Assembly: GCF_001434465.1 (NCBI RefSeq) | Contig: NZ_AZGE01000005.1 | Span: forward strand, 26,441 to 90,440 | Reading direction: 5' to 3' | DNA length: 64,000 bases | Origin: Limosilactobacillus oris DSM 4864 | GTDB taxonomy: Bacteria > Bacillota > Bacilli > Lactobacillales > Lactobacillaceae | Part shown: positions 8,580 to 16,084 of the stretch, piece after piece | Layout of the letters: the number at the start of each line of letters is the position of its first letter | Position numbering within the stretch: the stretch's first letter is position 1 | Position numbers and translations under genes: made by a program | Notes under the pieces: generated by a model | Told to the model about the DNA's origin: nothing | The model's database searches: none | What the model saw: the letters and a program-made list of their open reading frames with translations, nothing else

Positions 8580-8590
8580 GAGGTAAGCTA

Positions 8591-9442
8591 GTGGAACCAT
8601 TTTTTAAGATGAAGGTTGGCAATGGTGATGAGTTTAATATCACGGATAAAATCCCGGATTTAAAGTATCTAGGGGTTGATGACGCTAGTTCATCGCCACA
8701 GTTTACCAATAATTACCAAGACCTATCTGGCAAAGATGGGTCTTCTTTTGTAAGTCAAACATTAGCCAAGCGAACCTTTAATGAGCGGTTCGTGTTGTTT
8801 ACTAGGAATTGGGAAGAATACCAATTGGCTAAGCATGAAATTTACAAGCTGTTTGGTCAACGAAAGCTGATTCGGGTTCGGACTGATATCAATAGCGCCA
8901 AAGTTTATTTTGGCTATGTTAATGCGTTTGATATTAGCCCGATCCAGTCAGGTGCTAATTATGCTAACCTGACCATTCCATTTGATCTACCGAAGCCATA
9001 TCGATATTCATTATACCGTTCGGACTCTCCTTATACTTTCAAGCAAGCAGGATGGCAGTTTGGTATGAATATCCCAAGCAGAGATGTGCTCAACTACCAC
9101 TTTATGACCAGCAGTTTTAGAGTCTATAATGCCAGTGATATTAAGGTCGACCCGTATTTTCAGAATCATGATTTGAAGATGATTATCAAATTCAACGGTA
9201 GTTCCTTAAAAGTTCATAATAAGACCACTGATACAACCTGGACTTATAACGAAAGTAGTGACGGGAGCCATACGATTATTTGGGATGGACAGTTGCTGTC
9301 GACTTATTTAGATGGTAACCAGGTAAACGGTAAGACTGACTTTGGCCATCTTAGTTTAGATCCTGAATGGAATGATATTGAGTGTACTGGAGCTAACTCA
9401 GTAGATATTACATTCAGTTTTCCCTTTATTTACCTGATATGA
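8591..9442 (+). CDS. Distal tail protein (Dit), siphovirus family
   Basis: 283 residues, GTG start after GGAGGTAAGCTA. Dit forms the hexameric hub at the tail tip that holds Tal and the baseplate. The N-terminal 150 residues show the Sipho_tail pattern: a beta-rich start, SFVSQTLAKRTFNERFVLF, then HEIYKLFGQRKLIRVRTD and a YFGYVNAFDISPI strand. The C-terminal part is a galectin-like extension with many aromatic/beta residues. It overlaps the Tal gene by four bases, the usual arrangement. Confidence 0.88.
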   Translation: MEPFFKMKVGNGDEFNITDKIPDLKYLGVDDASSSPQFTNNYQDLSGKDGSSFVSQTLAKRTFNERFVLFTRNWEEYQLAKHEIYKLFGQRKLIRVRTDINSAKVYFGYVNAFDISPIQSGANYANLTIPFDLPKPYRYSLYRSDSPYTFKQAGWQFGMNIPSRDVLNYHFMTSSFRVYNASDIKVDPYFQNHDLKMIIKFNGSSLKVHNKTTDTTWTYNESSDGSHTIIWDGQLLSTYLDGNQVNGKTDFGHLSLDPEWNDIECTGANSVDITFSFPFIYLI

Positions 9443-11184
9443 GCGAACTTACTACCCCACTGGTTATCCTGGAAACTAAGGGAGGAAATTTTAATCCGCC
9501 TAATAATCCGGGCAAAGACAATATGGCAGTTCTCCAGTCTGTCTTGTCTGATTCAATTTACATTCAGTGGGAAGTCAATAACACATATCAGGCACAGCTC
9601 ACTGCTTATGATGATGGAAGTGAGGCTTTCAACCTGCTTGAAGTCCAGAACATGGTGAAGATTACGGATCAGTGGTTCATGATTAAGCAAATTCAGCCAG
9701 ATTATTCTGGGGGTATCACTACCGTTGATGTAACGCTGTCTCATATTTCAAACGAAATTTCTCGAATACGAAGTTACAATGCTAAGGACCCGGTTGATTG
9801 GGGAGACCTTTCGCCTACTTCAGAAGATAATCACAAGAATGGTCAGCCGGATCTTCAAGTACCCAGTGATAATGATGATGATCAAACGAAAGAGGTAACG
9901 CCGCAGGATATTTTGGACTGTATCTTCAAAAATAATAATTTTGGAGTTACGTACCAAGTAATAGGCAAGTTTAATAAAATTAATGTTGATGATCCGTATG
10001 CTAGTGGCAGTGGAAAGGATTATTTAGACAGAATCAAAGAGGCTTGGCCTGACTGTGTAATTTATCCTGATAACCTTAACATTCGCGTATATTCACACGA
10101 TGAATTTTACAAGAATTATGGCAACCGGATTGATTACCTCCATGATACGGCAGAAATTACTCTGTCATATGATTCCACTGATATGAGCAATTCAGCTCGG
10201 TTAGTAGGAGCGAGTTACAGTCAGGAAACAACGGTTGATACCGGGTTGCCCAATGGCAATGCTGGTAAGGGCGCTCAAGCAGTAATTAACGACGCTAAAA
10301 AATATCTTGGCGTTCCCTATGTTTGGGGAGGAGCCGGTGGTGCTCGTGGGGGTAATCCATTCAGCGGAATGGATTGTTCTAGTTATGTCTCTCAAGTTTA
10401 CAAAGATTTTGGTATTAATATCCCTGCCTATGTTCCGTCAATGGAACCATATGGCCATAGAGTAGGCACACCTCAAACGGGTGACATGGGCTTTTATGGT
10501 TCACCAGGAGCAAGCTATCATATTTGTTTAGCATTGGACAGTACAACGATGATTTATGAACCCGCTCCTGGTCAGGCCTGCAAAACACAATCAATTGCTT
10601 CGTACCCCCCGCAATGGTGGGAACGTAATGACCAAATGGCCGCAATTGTTGGTGCGTCGGGCGGGGATGATGGTGATGCTGATAATACCACGACCGACAG
10701 CAAGGAAATGTATTACTTTGCACCCTTCATGTACCAAAACGCGGAAAGCGTTAAGCGTTGGGGAGTGTTTTATACCGATGATATTACTTCCGATACTATC
10801 CAAAAAAAGGACGAAATGAAGAAGTATGCAGATACCCAGTTCAAGTTAAACCCTGATCTGGAAATTGATGCTACTTTGGAAGACAATAAGCGGCCAATTG
10901 CCGGTGAATTAATTCGGGTCGAAGTTAAACCGAAAAACTTTGTAACCACTGTTGCGGTTGTAGGTTATCAATGGTACCCGTATAGCAAAGCCACCCAATC
11001 GACGGAGACGTTGAATTCCAATGGTAAGAACATTCTGGATTATGACAATGCTCAGCGTAGTAAAGTGGCCGCAATTCAAGGCAACGTTCATAAGTTGATG
11101 ACGAACACTGATACGGTTCAAAGTGGTCAGGAAACCTGGACAGAAAGTGAGGCGGAACAGTATGCCCAGTCCGAATGTAGTTGA
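9439..11184 (+). CDS. Tail-associated protein Tal with internal NlpC/P60 peptidase
   Basis: 581 residues. The N-terminal part (about 1-260) is the prophage tail endopeptidase/Tal hub domain (GGITTVDVTLSHISNEI and a QDILDCIFKNNNFGV helix). An NlpC/P60 cysteine peptidase follows at about 275-395: AKKYLGVPYVWGGAG, MDCSSYV (Cys313), a GDMGFYG strand and ASYHICLALD (His361). The remaining 180 residues look like the second half of the Tal fold (KKYADTQFKLNPDLEIDATL), so the hydrolase appears inserted in the hub, not appended. It would cut peptide cross-links during injection. The end overlaps the next gene by 23 bases. Confidence 0.88.
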   Translation: MSELTTPLVILETKGGNFNPPNNPGKDNMAVLQSVLSDSIYIQWEVNNTYQAQLTAYDDGSEAFNLLEVQNMVKITDQWFMIKQIQPDYSGGITTVDVTLSHISNEISRIRSYNAKDPVDWGDLSPTSEDNHKNGQPDLQVPSDNDDDQTKEVTPQDILDCIFKNNNFGVTYQVIGKFNKINVDDPYASGSGKDYLDRIKEAWPDCVIYPDNLNIRVYSHDEFYKNYGNRIDYLHDTAEITLSYDSTDMSNSARLVGASYSQETTVDTGLPNGNAGKGAQAVINDAKKYLGVPYVWGGAGGARGGNPFSGMDCSSYVSQVYKDFGINIPAYVPSMEPYGHRVGTPQTGDMGFYGSPGASYHICLALDSTTMIYEPAPGQACKTQSIASYPPQWWERNDQMAAIVGASGGDDGDADNTTTDSKEMYYFAPFMYQNAESVKRWGVFYTDDITSDTIQKKDEMKKYADTQFKLNPDLEIDATLEDNKRPIAGELIRVEVKPKNFVTTVAVVGYQWYPYSKATQSTETLNSNGKNILDYDNAQRSKVAAIQGNVHKLMTNTDTVQSGQETWTESEAEQYAQSECS

Positions 11185-12883
11185 TTTGTCAGAGTATCAA
11201 ACTAAGACAGCCAACGGGAAAATGGATATTGATTTTGCCGATCTGAAAGCCAATGGTATTCAAGCCGTCATTTTACGCTTGGGTCACGGAAATACTCGTG
11301 ATAATGGTGTAGAGCATTTTATTGGACAAGCTCAGCGGGCTGGGTTAGTTATCCATGGCTATCATTTTTACGAAGCCGGGATTAATAACCAAGTTGAATG
11401 GTCAATCCAGAATGCTAAGGAATTAGGACTTGCAGCCAATGCCTACTACTTTTTGGACATGGAAGGCAAACTTCCGGGAAATTGGCCGGAAATATTCCGG
11501 GCGTTCTATCGGAATTGGAAAATGGCTGGTTGGAACGTCGGCTTATATGCCTCGTTGAGTAAATACAGTCAGTTTGACTTAAACGAGTTTAAAACGAATG
11601 AGGTCTATAAGTGGGTAGCTGCCTGGGATGCTGAGCATGCACCGGAGATTGCTGACGTCTGGCAATACAATTGTTTAACTGGGTTAGGCAAGTATTCCTT
11701 AAAGTTGGATAAAGACGTTGATATTACTGGTAAGCTAATCCAGAAGATTGAAGCACCGGGCAAACTTGAAACTGATCCCGACGGCCAGTACAAAATCAAG
11801 GCTGGGGCCTTCGTTGGCTTTGATTACTCAACTACTGACATTATTGGTGGAAAGATGTTGGTTTCATCGCCGAATGGTGTTGATAAGATTCCTAAATTAG
11901 GGCCAGACGGGTCGTTCTTCTTTAACCGGGAAGACGCTCACCGGATGTTGCCTTATTTGAAAGACTTTATTACCCAGCAAATTCAAGCCGCACGGTTACT
12001 TACCTGGGATGACATCAAGGGTAAACCAGACGTGGTTCTTCGGAGTGACTTACCGGACTTTAATCAGTTCGCCTTGAAGAAGGACCTGCCAGCCCCCGTG
12101 GACCTGTCGGGGTATGCTAAGACTGATACTGTCGAAGCTGTTAAGGCAACCGCTGAGAGTGCACTAAGCAATGCTGAAAAGGCACAATCAACAGCGGACG
12201 CCAACAGTAAGGCACTGTCTGTCAAGGCTAACAAGTCGGAAATACCGGATATATCTGGCCTTGCCAAAAAATCTGATATTCCTAGCGTAGCAGGTTTAGT
12301 AAAGGAAGCTGAGCTAGCTGATTATGCGAAAAAGTCCGACATTCCTGCACCAGTTGACCTGTCAGGGTACGCTAAGACTGATGTGGTTGATGCCGTTAAA
12401 ACAGTCGCCGATAAGGCACAAGCAATCGCTGACACTAACAGTAAACTTTTGGAAACAAAGGTTGATCGAAAAGATTTGCCAACAGTACCAACCGATCTGG
12501 TGCATAGTGCTGAGTTAGATCAGGTCAGAACTGATGTTAGCCAGGCTCAGCAAGACGCTGCTCAGGCAATGGCGAATGCAAAAAGTGCAAAAGCCGCTAT
12601 TGATACCTCAGATGAATTCACAGTGAAAAAGCCTTCCGAGTATTCGGAGGGCTTTTCTCATGAGCTTAAACAGGTGGCGGCTATGATTCCTGACCGATCT
12701 GGCCTTGATAAAAGTGCTCAGGCGGGTTCGATTGCCGTCTTGTCGACTATGTCATATGGCAACTACGCTCGTCAGACGCTCAAAGTGCTGGACAGTCAAC
12801 GGCCTATGACTTTTATTAGGAACGGCTCTGGTGATACCTGGTATCCATGGGAGACTGTCACGACAACGATTACAGTTGACTGA
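11162..12883 (+). CDS. Baseplate/tail-fibre protein with N-terminal GH25 muramidase domain
   Basis: 573 residues, starting at ATG 11162 inside the end of the Tal gene with GTGAGG upstream. Residues about 1-200 are a GH25 lysozyme domain: NVVDLSEYQ strand, VILRLGHGN, GYHFYE and catalytic-type YYFLDMEGK. Then a linker, LTWDDIKGKPDVV, two copies of a PAPVDLSGYAKTD module 85 residues apart joined by Ala-rich coiled coil, and a C-terminal 90-residue domain (YSEGFSHELKQVAAMIPD to the end) resembling carbohydrate/receptor tips. A strong terminator-like palindrome lies in the coding sequence at 12627-12656, at the start of this tip domain. Confidence 0.85.
   Translation: MPSPNVVDLSEYQTKTANGKMDIDFADLKANGIQAVILRLGHGNTRDNGVEHFIGQAQRAGLVIHGYHFYEAGINNQVEWSIQNAKELGLAANAYYFLDMEGKLPGNWPEIFRAFYRNWKMAGWNVGLYASLSKYSQFDLNEFKTNEVYKWVAAWDAEHAPEIADVWQYNCLTGLGKYSLKLDKDVDITGKLIQKIEAPGKLETDPDGQYKIKAGAFVGFDYSTTDIIGGKMLVSSPNGVDKIPKLGPDGSFFFNREDAHRMLPYLKDFITQQIQAARLLTWDDIKGKPDVVLRSDLPDFNQFALKKDLPAPVDLSGYAKTDTVEAVKATAESALSNAEKAQSTADANSKALSVKANKSEIPDISGLAKKSDIPSVAGLVKEAELADYAKKSDIPAPVDLSGYAKTDVVDAVKTVADKAQAIADTNSKLLETKVDRKDLPTVPTDLVHSAELDQVRTDVSQAQQDAAQAMANAKSAKAAIDTSDEFTVKKPSEYSEGFSHELKQVAAMIPDRSGLDKSAQAGSIAVLSTMSYGNYARQTLKVLDSQRPMTFIRNGSGDTWYPWETVTTTITVD
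12083..12403 (+). repeat. 85-residue repeated module in tail protein
   Basis: The coding stretch starting at 12083 (DLPAPVDLSGYAKTDTV) recurs at 12338 (DIPAPVDLSGYAKTDVV), 255 bases apart, with the same downstream V.AVK. Similarity is clear at nucleotide level too (GACCTGTC.GGGTA.GCTAAG). It is a shaft repeat of the fibre. Confidence 0.75.
12627..12656 (+). repeat. Terminator-like palindrome inside a coding sequence
   Basis: AAAAGCCTTCCGA (12627-12639), loop GTAT, TCGGAGGGCTTTT (12644-12656): 13 pairs with one G-T, ending in four T. It encodes the junction between fibre shaft and tip. As RNA it would look like a rho-independent terminator with a short U tract. Confidence 0.7.
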
Positions 12884-12905
12884 GTTGTATCACCATTTTA
12901 AGGGG

Positions 12906-13187
12906 GTGAGGAAAACGGCTAACCAGATTAAATTGCATACAACCGATTTACCAACATCGTTAGATCAAGACTTTTATGATGACTTAGTAGAGAACTTTCG
13001 GTTAATTGAACAAGCGTTGAATAATTTTAATAGTGAAATCAATTCGCTGAATGGACAATTCAATGAATTGAATAAAGATGAAATCCAAACAGAATTAATC
13101 AATGATGCAGGGATTACCGTTACTGATAATGATGGTGAAACCAGTGATATTGATATTAGTGATACGGGTTCATCTGAAATTAGCTAG
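12906..13187 (+). CDS. Small baseplate-associated phage protein
   Basis: About 93 residues. It contains IKLHTTDLPTSLDQDFYDDLVENFRLIEQ-type helical sequence (shown in part), a NSEINSLNGQFNELN coiled coil and an acidic Asp/Thr end. The start is uncertain: GTG 12906 sits inside the AGGGGGTGAGG purine run, and TTG 12933 is the other option. Proteins of this type occur next to BppU in Lactobacillus phages and probably link the baseplate parts. No enzymatic motif is seen. Confidence 0.6.
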   Translation: MRKTANQIKLHTTDLPTSLDQDFYDDLVENFRLIEQALNNFNSEINSLNGQFNELNKDEIQTELINDAGITVTDNDGETSDIDISDTGSSEIS

Positions 13188-13203
13188 AGAGGAGGGATTA
13201 AAT

Positions 13204-14622
13204 TTGTCTGTTAATGTAACGCATAACAACAATGGTCACCATTACCGGATAGCGATTGATATTGCTAAAGAAGGGGCCGAAGTGTTTGACCTAACACCTT
13301 ATTTTAAGGGTCGAGTTGGCGATAATAACTTTGGATTACAAATCGTATGGTACTACCAAGGGCAACTATTAGATGTTGAGGGGATGAAACCCTTTATTCA
13401 AGGAAACGTTGGTCACTATTCATTTGATGATAAGAAAAATCTGCAAATGGCACCGGACGCTGGTACTGTTTCATCAACTGGTGATCCGAAGGATTGTCAG
13501 GCAAATGGACAAGCTCTATATCGTTTTCCTGAACAAATGTTTCCTAAAGAAGGTATTTTCAAAGGCTTTATCGGCCTACTTGATGATTCTGATGACGGTG
13601 GCCATACTCACTTAACCGGGGTCAACATCTGGTTCAGAGTGCTTGGTGGTGTTGCTCAGATGGGTCGGGCCTGTGATTTCTATATTAGCGACCTAGATAC
13701 CGCGATTGCAAATGCTAAGGAAAAGCTACGGCAGGCAGGGATTGAACATGAAAAAGAATTTGAAAAGATTCTATCTGACTTGCAAACCAAGCAAACAACA
13801 ATTTCAGCTGAGTTGGACAAACTTGGTAGTGACTCCAAACAGCAATTTGGGGAATGGCTTGCTAAGTATAAGCAGGCATTACAAGATGCACTGGCTGCTG
13901 TTGATGATCCTAAGGAGGGCCTCCTGGTCCGTTACAATGCACTGAATGCCATTGCTAAGCAGATTCAGGAAACACTAAAAGATGCCCAGTTCCACGATCG
14001 CGTTTTCCAATATGAAAATATTGAGAAAATGAAAGCAGCTCTTGTTCCCATGCCCGGCGACCTGGTGGTTACCCAAGGCTGGGAAGCCCGTGACGATGCT
14101 CGCGGCGGCTTCTGGCGGATTCGGGTCAAGCGTGATGGTGAAACGGCCAACGGGACGACAATCATTGAGCTGGGCACCGGCTATATCGCAGAGCGGGACT
14201 TTGGCATTGTTGAAGATATGGCCCCAATCCACATGGGAACGGTGACCTACGAAGCCAAGGCGGACGCTGACGGCTTCGTGGACTTAATGCCACCGGTTCA
14301 TATGTATGTGTCGAAGTATGGGGCCGGAATTGCCCAGGCCGACGTGGATATGGCCGGCGGGTCCGAGGTCAGTGAAGTTAAGGTGCAGCCAATCTTTGAT
14401 GGCAACAAGTGTGAAATCTACATTTCGCCAGCCGACATTCGGTTTAGAATGCCGGGCATTAATTTGGAAACACCTAGCTCTGCTGAGTGTGACGGGCCAA
14501 ACGTGTACGTGGTTACTGACATCTATACGCTGACCATATCACTCAAGGGGGCTAAGGCAACCGGCTTCACGATTGATAAGGACTTCATTACGGAGTACCG
14601 AGACTTGATGACAAACTTATAG
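13204..14622 (+). CDS. BppU-family baseplate upper / receptor-binding protein
   Basis: 472 residues from TTG 13204, behind AGAGGAGGGATTAAAT. Residues about 1-165 match the BppU pattern (VNVTHNNNGHHYRIAIDI, FDLTPYFKGRVGDNN, GIFKGFIGLLDD). A helical coiled coil follows (about 165-265: KEKLRQAGIEHEKEFEKIL). The last 190 residues form a beta-rich tip starting near MPGDLVVTQGWEARDD. The DNA for the tip (from about 14041) is abruptly GC-richer than the part before it, suggesting the receptor-binding end was exchanged with another phage. Long upstream in-frame extension is rejected: the ribosome site lies just before 13204. Confidence 0.8.
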   Translation: MSVNVTHNNNGHHYRIAIDIAKEGAEVFDLTPYFKGRVGDNNFGLQIVWYYQGQLLDVEGMKPFIQGNVGHYSFDDKKNLQMAPDAGTVSSTGDPKDCQANGQALYRFPEQMFPKEGIFKGFIGLLDDSDDGGHTHLTGVNIWFRVLGGVAQMGRACDFYISDLDTAIANAKEKLRQAGIEHEKEFEKILSDLQTKQTTISAELDKLGSDSKQQFGEWLAKYKQALQDALAAVDDPKEGLLVRYNALNAIAKQIQETLKDAQFHDRVFQYENIEKMKAALVPMPGDLVVTQGWEARDDARGGFWRIRVKRDGETANGTTIIELGTGYIAERDFGIVEDMAPIHMGTVTYEAKADADGFVDLMPPVHMYVSKYGAGIAQADVDMAGGSEVSEVKVQPIFDGNKCEIYISPADIRFRMPGINLETPSSAECDGPNVYVVTDIYTLTISLKGAKATGFTIDKDFITEYRDLMTNL

Positions 14623-14634
14623 GAGGTATAAAGA

Positions 14635-15060
14635 ATGGTTGATGAACTGAAAATGACGCACGGCGAGGACTTGTGGCAAGGCAAGTACAACCGCCTTGTT
14701 GATACCGTAGAAAAAATGGGAGGGGTAGTAGACCAACTCCACTGGACTACATCTGATGACGGCATCGTATTTTTGAATGGCTGGCAAGGCAATGTAAGCT
14801 ATGAATACGTTCAAATTGGCGATAAGAAGCTGGTTAGTCTTCGAGGTGCTATCAAAGGCAATGCCAAGGCGGCCCAATATACTGAATTAATGACAATTCC
14901 TGACAACATCAAGCCAAAGAATAGGATGCTTCAGTACCAGTATTGGGATTCAATTGTTCAAATTGTGGACAATAAGATTGGCGTGCGCAGTGGTGGGGAC
15001 ATTAAAGAATCCACCGATAGCACCTGGAATCTAGTTTTTGAATTTAACTATGTATGCTAA
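14635..15060 (+). CDS. Putative baseplate/receptor-binding protein
   Basis: 141 residues with a strong AGGAGGTATAAAG site. A helical N-terminus (QGKYNRLVDTVEKMGGVVDQL) is followed by a compact beta-rich body (DDGIVFLNGWQGNVSYEYVQ, then GDKKLVSLRGAIKG), as in small phage head or tip domains. The position after BppU and before XkdX suggests a baseplate accessory or tip protein. I do not recognise a named family. Confidence 0.55.
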   Translation: MVDELKMTHGEDLWQGKYNRLVDTVEKMGGVVDQLHWTTSDDGIVFLNGWQGNVSYEYVQIGDKKLVSLRGAIKGNAKAAQYTELMTIPDNIKPKNRMLQYQYWDSIVQIVDNKIGVRSGGDIKESTDSTWNLVFEFNYVC

Positions 15061-15076
15061 AAAGGAGGAATAGCGA

Positions 15077-15472
15077 ATGGCAATGGTATATTATGCGGAC
15101 CCAGTAACCCTCGTATCTATGGGGGCACGTCCGGAACCCGATGGTTATCAGCTCAAGTCAAATGAAAGTTTCGACAATCCGAGTGGCTTACAGTCGCCGC
15201 AGAAGCTGACACCTACCGGATGGGTAGCCGCTACCGATGAGGAGCACAAGGATTACTTGGAAGCACAACAGAAGAAGTTCTTGGCTGAAAACCCACAGTT
15301 TACTCAGCCTAGCCAACCGGCAGACGACAAGGGTACCGAAGCCCTGGGCGCCTTGGGTAAGCAAGTCGGGCAACTTGTGATTGATAACCAGAAGAACGCA
15401 CAAGCGCTTCAAGCGCTAGGTGCTCAAGTAGCTAGTTTTATCGCAAAGGACAACGCAAACGGAGGTAAGTAA
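15077..15472 (+). CDS. Phage tail-module protein of unknown function
   Basis: 131 residues, AAAAAGGAGG upstream. The N-terminal 55 residues are Tyr/Pro/Gly-rich (VYYADPVTLVSMGARPEPDG), followed by a charged helical stretch with repeated ALGALGKQVGQL / ALGAQVASF patterns. Such proteins lie just before XkdX in many Firmicute prophages and probably belong to the distal tail. No catalytic motif is seen. Confidence 0.6.
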   Translation: MAMVYYADPVTLVSMGARPEPDGYQLKSNESFDNPSGLQSPQKLTPTGWVAATDEEHKDYLEAQQKKFLAENPQFTQPSQPADDKGTEALGALGKQVGQLVIDNQKNAQALQALGAQVASFIAKDNANGGK

Positions 15473-15474
15473 TT

Positions 15475-15630
15475 ATGGGAGCAATGTTTGATTTTTGCAA
15501 AATTATGTATGGTACGACTGGCTTTGATTTGGACTTTTATGTAAAGTTGGGCGACGCAGTTCTAACTGTCGCTGGATACAAGGCAATCACCGGCAAGGAC
15601 TACGCTCCTGCCACGACACCAGCTGTATAG
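15475..15630 (+). CDS. XkdX-family phage protein
   Basis: 51 residues. It has the XkdX signature order: an N-terminal 'FDFCKIMYG' aromatic/cysteine motif, a middle Tyr-Val-Lys segment and the C-terminal 'AGYKAITGKDY' (usual form: ..YITPEEYKEITGEDY). An AGGTAAGTA site precedes the ATG. XkdX proteins close the tail-fibre module of many Gram-positive phages; their function is unknown. It is too short for most automatic calls but convincing. Confidence 0.82.
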   Translation: MGAMFDFCKIMYGTTGFDLDFYVKLGDAVLTVAGYKAITGKDYAPATTPAV

Positions 15631-15661
15631 CTTGTTAGATAGCTGGATATAGCTGATATAT

Positions 15662-15685
15662 AGTCGCCTGAGAAATACACAATAC
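15662..15685 (+). repeat. Linker repeat copy 2
   Basis: AGTCGCC then, after two bases, GAGAAATACACAATAC: the same words as the copy at 3175-3198 with small indels. It lies 32 bases after the XkdX stop and just before the terminator of the structural operon, so the two copies bracket the tail cassette. Confidence 0.7.
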
Positions 15686-15689
15686 ATAG

Positions 15690-15736
15690 AAAGCCCCGGG
15701 TTTAGTCATTTCAAATGACAAAACTCCAGGGCTTTT
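15690..15736 (+). terminator. Terminator of the phage structural operon
   Basis: AAAGCCC (15690-15696) pairs with GGGCTTTT (15729-15736). Inside is a second perfect hairpin GTCATTT-C-AAATGAC. It ends in a short T run. Confidence 0.75.
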
Positions 15737-15751
15737 ATTATGGGCGGCTTT

Positions 15752-15847
15752 AAAATAAAAAATGGACGCTTATTAAGCGCCCGCAACCGGTTCGGCATTG
15801 AGGAGCTACCACAACACCATTTTGCGCACCGGCCTTCTAATCATCAT
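15752..15847 (-). ncRNA. Candidate antisense RNA (antitoxin) of type I TA locus 1
   Basis: Read leftwards: a TGaTATAAT extended -10 (complement of 15854-15862), predicted start near 15847, then about 95 bases ending in GGGCGCTTAATAAGCGTCC followed by ATTTTTTATTTT, a textbook terminator (complement of 15752-15782). No coding potential is seen. The RNA contains CCGGTGCGCA, the exact complement of the 5' end of the divergent toxin RNA (TGCGCACCGG at 15889-15898), because that 10-mer is directly repeated (15823-15832). It also contains CTCCT, complementary to the toxin's ribosome site AGGAG. Expected role: bind the toxin mRNA and block translation. Prediction only. Confidence 0.6.
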
Positions 15848-15898
15848 GTCTATATTATATCACATTCTAATTGTGATACAATAATTACTGCGCACCGG
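15823..15898. repeat. Direct repeats TGCGCACCGG of TA locus 1
   Basis: TGCGCACCGG occurs at 15823-15832 and 15889-15898, one copy near the 5' end of each divergent transcript. Flanking them is an inverted pair GGAGCTACC (15802-15810) and GGTAGCTCC (15902-15910). Confidence 0.8.
15854..15882. promoter_or_regulatory. Face-to-face overlapping promoters of TA locus 1
   Basis: Two near-palindromic 11-base arms, ATTATATCACA and TGTGATACAAT, are separated by 7 bases. Each arm carries an extended -10: TGaTACAAT forward (15874-15882) and TGaTATAAT reverse (complement of 15854-15862). The -35 boxes are weak (TTATAT forward, TTGTAT reverse), as expected with extended -10 elements. Polymerases on the two promoters would exclude each other. 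Confidence 0.6.
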
Positions 15899-15943
15899 GT
15901 GGGTAGCTCCCACTTAAACCGTGTGCAATAGGAGGTGACTCCT

Positions 15944-16021
15944 ATGGGACATTGGTTCCTTCTGATCATCATCGTGCCTAGTAAGCACGCTAAACAACTA
16001 ATTAAGTGGTTGCTCAAGTAG
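15944..16021 (+). CDS. Candidate 25-residue membrane toxin peptide, type I TA locus 1
   Basis: ATG 15944 lies directly after an AGGAGGTGACTCCT sequence. The peptide has a hydrophobic N-terminal half (HWFLLIIIVP) followed by a basic amphipathic half ending AKQLIKWLLK, the layout of small membrane-acting type I toxins such as the Fst/Lpt group (hydrophobic stretch, a proline, then a WL..K-type tail). The gene stands between XkdX and the holin-module genes with its own promoter and terminator. It is not a clear member of a named family. A regulatory peptide or lysis modulator are alternatives. Translation is probably blocked until the hairpin opens. Confidence 0.6.
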   Translation: MGHWFLLIIIVPSKHAKQLIKWLLK

Positions 16022-16028
16022 TGACCCG

Positions 16029-16060
16029 AGCGCTTATCTTCGGATAGGCGCTTTTATTTT
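16029..16060 (+). terminator. Terminator with UUCG tetraloop
   Basis: AGCGCTTATC-TTCG-GATAGGCGCT, ten pairs with one G-T, followed by TTTATTTT. It closes the predicted toxin RNA. Confidence 0.8.
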
Positions 16061-16084
16061 ACCAAATTTTAGGGAGGTGGGGAA

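Larger units (their letters stand above)
15889..16060 (+). ncRNA. Predicted toxin mRNA of type I TA locus 1
   Basis: The predicted start is near 15889 from the forward extended -10 promoter. The end is the hairpin AGCGCTTATC-TTCG-GATAGGCGCT (16029-16052, a UUCG tetraloop) followed by TTTATTTT. About 170 nt long, it carries one 25-codon reading frame. The stem ATAGGAG-GTGA-CTCCTAT (15928-15945) buries both the ribosome site and the start codon. Confidence 0.6.

Noticed and set aside
12831..12905. Earlier start for the small baseplate protein
   Set aside because: The extension lies in the coding end of the previous gene in another frame and precedes the purine-rich ribosome site.
15740..15931. 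63-codon open frame upstream of the locus 1 peptide
   Set aside because: Starts inside a terminator flank with no ribosome site, crosses two promoters and a terminator, and has no protein-like pattern; the region is better explained as RNA genes.
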